Shown here: piece by piece, positions 17,231 to 24,005 of the stretch
Layout of the letters: every line of letters starts with the position of its first letter
How positions within the stretch are numbered: position 1 is the stretch's first letter
Assembly (NCBI GenBank): GCA_007117005.1
Contig: SKHK01000228.1
Span: 1 to 32,585 of the forward strand
Source of the DNA: Paracoccaceae bacterium
GTDB taxonomy: Bacteria; Pseudomonadota; Alphaproteobacteria; Rhodobacterales; Rhodobacteraceae
Length of the DNA stretch: 32,585 nt
Reading direction: 5' to 3'
Translations under genes and position numbers: made by a program
Notes under the pieces: model-generated
Databases searched by the model: none
What the model was told of the DNA's origin: nothing
Seen by the model: only the letters and a program-made list of their open reading frames with translations

Positions 17231-17246
17231 ATTCTGTATTCGGAAT
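17231..17246. promoter_or_regulatory. SqrR-type operator ATTC-N8-GAAT before the rhodanese gene
   Basis: ATTC (17231-17234) and GAAT (17243-17246) are separated by eight bases, exactly the operator reported for SqrR of Rhodobacter capsulatus. Flanking bases extend the symmetry (GATATTC against GAATGTC). It is an AT-rich island in a GC-rich region, 25-40 bases before the proposed rhodanese start, where it would cover the -10 region. Confidence 0.65.
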
Positions 17247-17270
17247 GTCTTCACAAGTGCAGGAAAGCCC

Positions 17271-17732
17271 TTGCCAAACGCTCTTCACCCCAACGCCCCG
17301 CTGCGCCCTGCCCGAACGACCGTCAAGGCGATGCTGCTGGCCTGCGCGGCGGCGATGGCGCCCCTGCCGGCTCTTGCCCAGGACCTGCTGACCGCCGCGC
17401 CCCCGGCGGCGCAGCTAGAAACGGCGCCGGTGCTGCTGGTCGATATCCGCCAGCCGCATGAATGGGTCGAAACCGGGGTGCTGCCGAATGCGCGGCTCAT
17501 CCCCTTTGACGATCCGGCCAGCTTCATGCGGGCCATCGCGCCGCTGATGCAGCCCGGCCAGCCGGTGGCGCTGATCTGCCGTTCCGGCAACCGGTCCGGC
17601 CGCGCCGGGCAGATCCTGGCGCGTCACCTGCCGGTGCCGGTGATCAATGTCGAGGGCGGGATGCTGCGTCTGATGGCTGAAGGGTACAGCCCCGCGCGGC
17701 CCACCGCGGCGGCGGGTTGCACGATTTGTTGA
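17271..17732 (+). CDS. Exported rhodanese-domain sulfurtransferase
   Basis: A single-domain rhodanese of about 153 residues. A hydrophobic signal segment (MLLACAAAMAPLPALA) ends before QDLL, so the mature enzyme should be periplasmic. The domain begins at VLLVDIRQPHEW and has the active-site loop ICRSGNRSGRAG with the persulfide-carrying Cys. The C-terminus ends GCTIC, two extra cysteines that could relay sulfur or form a disulfide. It likely transfers sulfane sulfur to cyanide, sulfite or a thiol. The start is taken as a TTG at 17271 because AGGAA lies five bases upstream; ATG at 17331 (start of the hydrophobic segment) is the alternative with a poor ribosome site. The SqrR-type operator directly upstream fits sulfide-responsive control. 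Confidence 0.82.
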   Translation: MPNALHPNAPLRPARTTVKAMLLACAAAMAPLPALAQDLLTAAPPAAQLETAPVLLVDIRQPHEWVETGVLPNARLIPFDDPASFMRAIAPLMQPGQPVALICRSGNRSGRAGQILARHLPVPVINVEGGMLRLMAEGYSPARPTAAAGCTIC

Positions 17733-17834
17733 CAGACGCGCCCTGAACCGGCGCGCGCCTTGCCCAGGGGCGCGCGCTTGGTTGATCTGCCCGCCCCGGC
17801 TACCTATCCTGAGAGCAAGCCACAGGAGGGCAGC

Positions 17835-18839
17835 ATGACCATCAAACTTGCCATCAACGGTTTCGGGCGCATCGGCCGGCTGGCCCTGCGGGCGGTCGCC
17901 GAACTGGACCGCCGCGACGTGGAGATCGTCGCCATCAACGACCTGGGCCCGGTGGAATCGAACGCGCATCTGTTGCGCTTTGATTCCGTGCATGGCCGCT
18001 TTCCGGGCAGTATCACCACCACCGAGGACAGTATCGACATCGGCCGCGGCCCGATCCGCGCCACGGCCATCCGCAATCCGGCCGATCTGGGCTGGGAGGA
18101 CGTGGACGTCGTGCTGGAATGCACCGGCGTCTTCAAGGATGCCGACAAGGCCGGCGTCTATCTGGAGGGCGGCGCGAGACGGGTGCTGGTCTCTGCCCCG
18201 TCAAAGGGCGCCGACCGCACTATCGTCTATGGCGTCAACCACGACGAGTTGCAGCCAGAGGACCGCATCATCTCGAACGCCAGTTGCACCACCAATTGCC
18301 TGGCCCCGGTGGCGCAGGTGCTGCACCGCACGGTGGGCATTACCAAGGGTTTCATGACCACGGTGCACGCCTACACGGGCGACCAGCCCACGCTGGACAC
18401 GCTGCACAAGGACCTCTACCGCGCCCGCGCGGCCGCGGTCAGCATGATCCCCACCACCACCGGCGCGGCGCGCGCCGTGGGGCTGGTGCTGCCGGATCTG
18501 GCGGGCAAGCTGGATGGCGTGGCGCTGCGCGTGCCCACGGCCAATGTCTCGGCCGTCGATCTGACGGTTGAAACCGCGCGCGAAACCACGGCGGAAGAGA
18601 TCAACGACGCCCTGCGCGCCGCGGCGGCCGAGGGGCCGCTGAAAGGGGTTCTTGCCGTCACCGACCACCCGAATGTCAGCATCGATTTCAACCACGACGC
18701 CCATTCGGCGATCGTGGCACCGGATCAGACGCGGGTCACGGGCGGCACGATGGCGCGCGTGCTGGCCTGGTATGACAACGAATGGGCCTATGCGGTGCGG
18801 ATGATCGACAGTGCCCGGCTGGTGGGCGGGCTGGGCTGA
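17835..18839 (+). CDS. gap: Glyceraldehyde-3-phosphate dehydrogenase, paralogue 2 (NAD type)
   Basis: A 334-residue type I GAPDH, close in sequence to the paralogue at 16112. Catalytic Cys151 lies in SNASCTTNC, and the matching His is in TVHAYTGDQ. It keeps Asp36 in AINDLG, the residue that binds the adenosine ribose of NAD and repels NADP, and has Thr189-Leu190 where paralogue 1 has two arginines. It is therefore the likely NAD-dependent glycolytic enzyme. AGGAGGG five bases before the ATG at 17835 is the strongest ribosome site in the window, consistent with high expression. No LacI-type operator copy is found before it. The MarR gene converges 45 bases downstream. Confidence 0.95.
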   Translation: MTIKLAINGFGRIGRLALRAVAELDRRDVEIVAINDLGPVESNAHLLRFDSVHGRFPGSITTTEDSIDIGRGPIRATAIRNPADLGWEDVDVVLECTGVFKDADKAGVYLEGGARRVLVSAPSKGADRTIVYGVNHDELQPEDRIISNASCTTNCLAPVAQVLHRTVGITKGFMTTVHAYTGDQPTLDTLHKDLYRARAAAVSMIPTTTGAARAVGLVLPDLAGKLDGVALRVPTANVSAVDLTVETARETTAEEINDALRAAAAEGPLKGVLAVTDHPNVSIDFNHDAHSAIVAPDQTRVTGGTMARVLAWYDNEWAYAVRMIDSARLVGGLG

Positions 18840-18884
18840 CAGCGCGTCCAGGCCGGGCGGCGCGTCTGGGTCGGGCAGCGGCGG

Positions 18885-19394
18885 TCACTCCAGAGGCGCA
18901 GCCCCGTCACCGCCCTGAGCTGCACCGCCTTCCTCTGCCGCACCCTGCCCTGCCACACCGAAAAGCCGCTCCAGCACCGCCAGCCCCTCGTCCAGCCGCG
19001 CACGCTCCTGCGGCGTCAGGGGCGCCAGCAGCGCCTCGGTCGCGGCCTCCATCTCTGGCCGGATCGCGGCAAAGGCCCGCTGCCCCTGTGCGGTCAGCGC
19101 GGCATGGCTGACCCGCCGGTCCTGCTGATCAACCGTGCGGCGCACCCAGCCGCGGCGCTCCAGCGCCACCAGGGCGCGGCTGACCTTTGTCTTGTGCGCC
19201 GGCACCCGCGCACACAGCGCGCTGGCGGTCAGCGAGGGCGCCTCGGCCAGATTGACCAGCACCCGCCATTCCGGCCGCGTCAGACCGTGGCGCTTGCGAT
19301 AGATCTCGCGCGTGCCGTCAGAGGTCAGTTCGGCCAGCAGGTTCAGCCGATAGGGCAGATAGGTGCGCAGAAACAAGGCAATGACCTTCCCCAT
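18885..19394 (-). CDS. MarR-family transcriptional regulator
   Basis: A 169-residue winged-helix repressor. The core has HGLTRPEWRVLVNLAE, then APSLTASALCARVPAHKTKVSRALVALERRGWVRR (helices 3-4) and the wing with RTVDQQDRRVSHAALT, where D-x-R is the MarR signature. The C-terminal 25 residues are Gly/Ala-rich and probably disordered. It is divergent from the metallo-hydrolase/hydroxylase cluster and probably represses it, responding to an aromatic compound as many MarR proteins do (inference). No Shine-Dalgarno is visible before the ATG at 19394 and promoter elements would lie close by, so translation may be leaderless. Confidence 0.88.
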   Translation of the reverse strand: MGKVIALFLRTYLPYRLNLLAELTSDGTREIYRKRHGLTRPEWRVLVNLAEAPSLTASALCARVPAHKTKVSRALVALERRGWVRRTVDQQDRRVSHAALTAQGQRAFAAIRPEMEAATEALLAPLTPQERARLDEGLAVLERLFGVAGQGAAEEGGAAQGGDGAAPLE

Positions 19395-19399
19395 TGATG

Positions 19400-19413
19400 G
19401 TTACATTTACAAC
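19400..19413. promoter_or_regulatory. Candidate MarR operator in the divergent spacer
   Basis: GTTACATTTACAAC is an imperfect inverted repeat in an AT-rich patch between the marR-like gene (start 19394) and the metallo-hydrolase gene (start 19496). Its size and location suit a MarR dimer controlling both directions. No second copy was seen. Confidence 0.4.
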
Positions 19414-19495
19414 TACTAGCCTGCGCGGGATCGATTCGCAAATGCAACGCGGGCCCGGCCGCAGCGCCCCGGCCCGCCAAAGACCGGAGACCATC

Positions 19496-20446
19496 ATGTC
19501 CAAAAGCTTCGCCTCGGCCGGCGATATGGCGGAAAAAAAGACCTCGTTCACCGAAATCGGCGAGGGGCTTTACGCCTTTACCGCCGAAGGCGACCCCAAT
19601 TCCGGCGTCATCATCGGCGATGACAGCGTCATGGTGATCGAGGCGCAGGCCACGCCGCGGCTGGCACGCAAGGTGGTCGACTGCATCCGCAGCGTGACCG
19701 ACAAACCGATCAGCCATCTGGTACTGACCCATTACCACGCCGTGCGCGTGCTGGGCGCCGCGGCCTATGGGGCGGGGCAGATCATCATGTCCGACACGGC
19801 CCGCGCCATGGTCGCCGAACGGGGGCAAGAGGACTGGGACAGCGAATTCGGCCGCTTTCCGCGCCTCTTTCAGGGGCATGAGGAAATTTCCGGCCTGACC
19901 TGGCCCACCACCACCTTCAGCGACAGGATGACCGTGTATCTGGGCAAGCGCCGGGTGGACATCATGCATCTGGGCCGGGCGCATACGGCCGGCGATGCGG
20001 TGGTCTGGGTGCCCGACAGCGAGGTGATGTTCACCGGCGATATCGTCGAATACCATTCCGCCTGCTACTGCGGCGACGGGCATTTTGCCGATTGGGGCGA
20101 CACGCTGGCAGCCATTGCCGAGTATGAGCCCAAATCCATCGCGCCGGGCCGGGGCGATGCGCTGGTCGGCGAGGAAATGGTGGAAAAGGCCATCGCCAAC
20201 ACCTGGGATTTCGTCGACAGCACCTATGCGCCGGTCAAGCGCGTGGTCGCGCGCGGCGGGTCGCTGAAAGAGGCCTGGGACGCCGTGCGCGCTGAATGCG
20301 ACCCGAAATTCGCCGATTACGCGATCTATGAGCATTGCCTGCCGTTCAACGTCGCCCGCGCCTATGACGAGGCGCGCGGCATCGACACCCCCCGCGTCTG
20401 GACGGCCGAACGCGACCGCCAGATGTGGGCCGATCTGCAGGGCTGA
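19496..20446 (+). CDS. Metallo-beta-lactamase-fold protein with incomplete metal site
   Basis: A 316-residue MBL-fold protein. The zinc motif HxHxDH reads HYHAVR here (His79, His81, but Val83 and Arg84). His163 is present in RAHTAGD and Asp182 in FTGDIV, while the last His of the fold is replaced in IAPGRGD (Arg219). So the first metal site is largely intact but the second has lost its Asp, His and last His ligands. It may be mononuclear, use another metal arrangement, or bind without catalysis. GGAG six bases before the ATG at 19496 sets the start. It lies between a MarR regulator and an MhpA-like hydroxylase, which suggests a hydrolase or accessory role in aromatic degradation. Confidence 0.85.
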   Translation: MSKSFASAGDMAEKKTSFTEIGEGLYAFTAEGDPNSGVIIGDDSVMVIEAQATPRLARKVVDCIRSVTDKPISHLVLTHYHAVRVLGAAAYGAGQIIMSDTARAMVAERGQEDWDSEFGRFPRLFQGHEEISGLTWPTTTFSDRMTVYLGKRRVDIMHLGRAHTAGDAVVWVPDSEVMFTGDIVEYHSACYCGDGHFADWGDTLAAIAEYEPKSIAPGRGDALVGEEMVEKAIANTWDFVDSTYAPVKRVVARGGSLKEAWDAVRAECDPKFADYAIYEHCLPFNVARAYDEARGIDTPRVWTAERDRQMWADLQG

Positions 20447-20510
20447 GCAGTTTCGGAAAAAGTTGACAGGCTTTTTCGGTTCGAAATTGCGACCACTCAA
20501 GGGGACAAGG

Positions 20511-20541
20511 CTTTTCGGCGTTTCAACGAACAGCCGAAAAG
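20511..20541. repeat. Inverted repeat upstream of the FAD hydroxylase gene
   Basis: CTTTTCGGC (20511-20519) and GCCGAAAAG (20533-20541) are perfect 9-base arms around a 13-base loop, ending 21 bases before the hydroxylase start. Related CTTTTTCGG and TTTCGGAAAAAG elements occur at about 20453-20479, around a consensus -35 TTGACA (20463-20468); no good -10 follows. There is no T-run, so it is more likely an operator or mRNA structure than a terminator. Confidence 0.6.
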
Positions 20542-20562
20542 CGAACAGACAGAGGACCCGCC

Positions 20563-22200
20563 ATGACCTTCCAGGACCGCTACACACTCGCCTACAAGAC
20601 CTATCCCTACGAAAAGTCGCCCGATCAGGACCTGCCCGCGCCGGTGCGCCACCCGGTGGTCATCGTCGGCGGCGGGCCCATCGGCATGGCGCTGGCGCTG
20701 GATCTGGGGCTGAAGGGCGTGGGCGTACTGGTGCTGGACGACCATGAGGGGATCGGCATGGGCTCGCGCGCGGTGTGCTACGCCAAGCGCACGCTGGAGA
20801 TTGCAGACCGCCTGGGCTGCGCCGGCCCGATGGTTGAAAAAGGTGTGGTCTGGAGTCTGGGAAAAGTCTTTCACCGGAACGAAAAGATATATGAATTCAA
20901 CCTGCTGCCGGAAGAAGGTCACAAGATGCCGGCTTTCATCAATTTGCAGCAGCCATATCTGGAAATGAACATTCTGGACCGTGTGCACGCGGCCCGCGCC
21001 GAAGGGGCGCCGATCCAGGTGCGGGGCAAGAACCGGGTCGATGCGGTGGCGGACAAGGGCGATCACGTCGAGATCACGGTAATGACGCCCGATGGCCAGT
21101 ATACCGTCCAGGCCGATTATCTGGTCGCCTGCGACGGGGCCAATTCCGGCGTCCGCGCGATGCTGGGCATGTCCTTCGAGGGCGAGGTCTTCAAGGACAG
21201 TTTCCTGATCGCCGATGTGCGCATGAAGGCCGATTTTCCGACCGAGCGCTGGTTCTGGTTCGACCCGCCCTCTGGCTCTGGCGCGTCGCAGCTGCTGCAC
21301 AAGCAGCCCGATGACGTCTGGCGGATCGATTTCCAGATCGGCTGGGGCGCCAACCGGACCGAAGAGTTGAAAGAGGCAAACGTCCGCCGGCGCGTGGCGC
21401 AGATGATCGGAGAGGACGTGGAATTCGATCTGGTCTGGTCCTCGATCTACACCTTCCAGTGCAAGCGGATGGCCGAATTCCACCGCGGCCGGGTGATCTT
21501 TGCCGGCGATGCCGCGCATCAGGTCTCACCTTTCGGCGCGCGCGGGGCCAATAGCGGGCTGCAGGACACCGACAACCTGGCCTGGAAGCTGAAGCTGATC
21601 CTGGATGGCACCGCGCCGGCCGAACCGCTGCTGAAAAGCTATGATGCCGAGCGGATCCACGGCGCGGACGAGAATATCCGCAATTCCACCCGCGCGACCG
21701 ATTTCATCACCCCGAAATCAGAGATCAGCGCGTTGTTCCGCGATGCCGTGCTGACGCTGGCGGCGAAACACGATTTCGCCCGCCCGCTGGTCAATTCCGG
21801 CCGGCTGTCGGTGCCCTGCACCTATGACGGCTCACCGCTGAACGGCCCGGACACGCTGGCAGACGGTCCAGAACGCACCCGCCCCGGCAGCCCCTGCCCG
21901 GATGTACCGCTGGAGGGGGGCTATCTGCTGGACCGGCTGGGCGATGCGCGCGGCGCACAGTTCCAGATCCTGGCCATCGATACCGAGGCGCCGGCGCGTT
22001 TCACCGCACACGGGCTGGATTGCGACGTGATGCGCCTGTCGGCCGCGGACAGCGAGATGCTGCGCGCGCGGTATCTGGGGGCGGCGCCGGGGGCGGTTTA
22101 TCTGATCCGACCGGACCAGCATGTCGCCGCGCGCTGGGCGGGATGGGATGAAAGCGCGGTGGCGGCGGCGTTGGGCCGCGCCATCGGCAAGGAGGGCTGA
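20563..22200 (+). CDS. FAD-dependent aromatic hydroxylase, MhpA-like
   Basis: A 545-residue group A flavoprotein monooxygenase. The dinucleotide fold is VVIVGGGPIGMALALDLG at about 32-49. The DG motif is ADYLVACDGANSGVR near 190 and the GD motif is GRVIFAGDAAHQVSPFGARG near 310, followed by GLQDTDNLAWKL. The C-terminal ~130 residues match the thioredoxin-like domain of MhpA/PheA-type hydroxylases. It likely uses NAD(P)H and O2 to hydroxylate a phenolic compound; the exact substrate is not readable. AGAGGA six bases before the ATG supports the start. The DUF2783 gene begins 3 bases after its stop. Confidence 0.9.
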   Translation: MTFQDRYTLAYKTYPYEKSPDQDLPAPVRHPVVIVGGGPIGMALALDLGLKGVGVLVLDDHEGIGMGSRAVCYAKRTLEIADRLGCAGPMVEKGVVWSLGKVFHRNEKIYEFNLLPEEGHKMPAFINLQQPYLEMNILDRVHAARAEGAPIQVRGKNRVDAVADKGDHVEITVMTPDGQYTVQADYLVACDGANSGVRAMLGMSFEGEVFKDSFLIADVRMKADFPTERWFWFDPPSGSGASQLLHKQPDDVWRIDFQIGWGANRTEELKEANVRRRVAQMIGEDVEFDLVWSSIYTFQCKRMAEFHRGRVIFAGDAAHQVSPFGARGANSGLQDTDNLAWKLKLILDGTAPAEPLLKSYDAERIHGADENIRNSTRATDFITPKSEISALFRDAVLTLAAKHDFARPLVNSGRLSVPCTYDGSPLNGPDTLADGPERTRPGSPCPDVPLEGGYLLDRLGDARGAQFQILAIDTEAPARFTAHGLDCDVMRLSAADSEMLRARYLGAAPGAVYLIRPDQHVAARWAGWDESAVAAALGRAIGKEG

Positions 22201-22203
22201 ACG

Positions 22204-22392
22204 ATGGGCACGCTGAACACCAGCCGCAACCTGGCGGCACCCGATGATGTCTATGACCTGCTGATCCATGCCCATGAGGGCAAGACCAAGGCGGAAAGCG
22301 ACGCCTTCAACGCGCGGCTGATCCTGATCCTGATGAATCATGTCGGCGACAGGGACGCGATTGCCGAGGCGCTGGCGCTGGCCGAGGTATAG
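22204..22392 (+). CDS. DUF2783 small protein
   Basis: A 62-residue acidic, probably all-helical protein with the sequence features of DUF2783: DDVYDLLIHAHEGKT, then NARLILILMNHVGDRDAIAEAL. There is no signal peptide and no cysteine. In other proteobacteria this family is found next to the same MhpA-like hydroxylase and MBL-fold gene, which I recall rather than can check. The tight coupling (three-base gap, GAGGG upstream) suggests a subunit or accessory factor of the hydroxylase. Function unknown. Confidence 0.85.
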   Translation: MGTLNTSRNLAAPDDVYDLLIHAHEGKTKAESDAFNARLILILMNHVGDRDAIAEALALAEV

Positions 22393-22408
22393 GGAGGCGA
22401 GGCAGGCA

Positions 22409-22442
22409 GGGGGGCGCTGCCCCCCTCTTGGCCTGCGGCCAA
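22409..22442. terminator. Double-hairpin terminator element between convergent genes
   Basis: GGGGGGC and GCCCCCC (22409-22425) form a very stable stem followed by TCTT. Immediately after, TTGGCC and GGCCAA (22428-22442) form a second perfect hairpin, then CACCCCCCGGGATATTT. This modular GC-rich element resembles ones I recall as frequent at convergent gene ends in Rhodobacterales. It would separate the DUF2783 operon from rimO. Confidence 0.65.
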
Positions 22443-22488
22443 TTCACCCCCCGGGATATTTGCAGACAGACGATGAAGGCAAGCCGGG

Positions 22489-23886
22489 TCAGACCGGGCG
22501 GCCCCAGAGGTCGTAATCGCTGGCTTCCTCGACCTCGACGGTCAGGATATCGCCGGGGGTGAGGGTGGCGAAACCCTGATCGATGAAGAGATTGCCGTCG
22601 ATTTCCGGCGCGTCGGCCATGGTGCGGCAGGTGGCGCCCTCGGCATCGACGCTGTCGACGATCACCGGCAGGCGGCGGCCGACTTTCGCGGCCAGTCTGG
22701 CAGCCGAGATTGCCTGCGCCTTTTCCATGAAGCGGTTCCAGCGGTCCTGTTTCACGTCCTCGGCCACATGGTCCGGCAGCGCGTTTGACCGCGCGCCGGC
22801 GACGTTTTCGTATTGAAAGCAGCCCACACGGTCCAGTTGCGCCTCATCCAGCCAGTCCAGCAGGGTCTGGAATTCGGCCTCGGTCTCGCCCGGGTAGCCG
22901 ACGATGAAGGTGGAGCGCAGGGTGATATCGGGACAGATGGCGCGCCACTCGGCGATGCGCTCCAGCGTGCGTTCCGCCGCCGCCGGGCGGGCCATGCGTT
23001 TGAGCGTATCGGGGTGGGCGTGCTGGAAGGGGATGTCGAGATAGGGCAGCACGAGGCCATCCGCCATCAGCGGGATCAGTTCGCGCACATGGGGGTAAGG
23101 GTAGACGTAATGCAGCCGCACCCAGGCGCCGAGGGTGCCCAGATCGCGCGCCAGATCGGTGATATGGGCGCGGTGGCCACGTTCGGTGGCGTGTTTCAGG
23201 TCCAGCCCGTAGGCCGAAGTGTCCTGGCTGATGACCAGCAATTCGCGCACCCCGGCCGCGACCAGTTTCTCGGCTTCGCGGATCACGGCATGGGCGGGGC
23301 GGCTTTGCAGTTTCCCGCGCATGGCCGGGATGATGCAGAAGCGGCAGGCGTGATTGCAGCCCTCGGATATCTTCAGATAGCTGTAGTGGCGGGGGGTCAG
23401 CTTGATGCCCTGTTCCGGGATCAGGTCGATGAACGGGTCCGGCGCGGGCGGCACGGCGGCGTGGACGGCGTCCAGGACGGCCTCATACTGATGCGGGCCG
23501 GTGACTGCCAGCACCTTTGGGTGTGCGCCGGTGATGTAGTCGGGCTCGGCGCCCAGGCAGCCGGTGACGATGACGCGGCCGTTTTCATTCAGCGCTTCGC
23601 CGATGGCCTCCAGGCTTTCGGCCTTGGCGCTGTCCAGAAAGCCGCAGGTGTTGACGATCACCGCGTCCGCGCCTGCGTAATCGGCGCTTATCGCATAGCC
23701 CTCGGCGCGCAGGCGGGTCAGGATCCGCTCGCTGTCCACCAGCGCTTTGGGGCAGCCCAGGCTGACCATGCCGATGCTGGGCTGGCCATGGCGCCGCGGG
23801 CCGGGCTGCGCGCCCGCGTCAAGGCGCGCGGGCGGCGCCAGGTCAGGGCGCAGGGCGGGCGGGTTCGGGCGGGTGTCGGCACTCAT
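22489..23886 (-). CDS. rimO: Ribosomal protein S12 methylthiotransferase RimO
   Basis: A 465-residue radical-SAM enzyme that methylthiolates an Asp of ribosomal protein S12. The N-terminal UPF0004 domain carries three cluster-binding cysteines: Cys45 ([12 protein letters not shown], which separates RimO from MiaB), Cys81 (NTCGFLD) and Cys110 (TGCLGAE). The radical-SAM motif is CNHACRFC (Cys177, 181, 184). A C-terminal TRAM domain ([25 protein letters not shown] in part) binds substrate. The N-terminus has a Pro/Ala-rich extension of about 35 residues. The start is the ATG at 23886, without a clear ribosome site; a longer frame to 23964 lacks support. Confidence 0.96.
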   Translation of the reverse strand: MSADTRPNPPALRPDLAPPARLDAGAQPGPRRHGQPSIGMVSLGCPKALVDSERILTRLRAEGYAISADYAGADAVIVNTCGFLDSAKAESLEAIGEALNENGRVIVTGCLGAEPDYITGAHPKVLAVTGPHQYEAVLDAVHAAVPPAPDPFIDLIPEQGIKLTPRHYSYLKISEGCNHACRFCIIPAMRGKLQSRPAHAVIREAEKLVAAGVRELLVISQDTSAYGLDLKHATERGHRAHITDLARDLGTLGAWVRLHYVYPYPHVRELIPLMADGLVLPYLDIPFQHAHPDTLKRMARPAAAERTLERIAEWRAICPDITLRSTFIVGYPGETEAEFQTLLDWLDEAQLDRVGCFQYENVAGARSNALPDHVAEDVKQDRWNRFMEKAQAISAARLAAKVGRRLPVIVDSVDAEGATCRTMADAPEIDGNLFIDQGFATLTPGDILTVEVEEASDYDLWGRPV

Positions 23887-24005
23887 GGCGGCGATATAGC
23901 CGCCACGTGCGGGCCGGGAAAGGGGGAAAGCGGACGGCGCCCCCCCCCTGGCCGGGGAGGGCACCGCTGCGCGCCGTTTGGCTGCGACCGGTATGGCGAC
24001 CGCGG

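Noticed and set aside
20511-20541. Inverted repeat as an intrinsic terminator
   Set aside because: No T-run follows on either strand.
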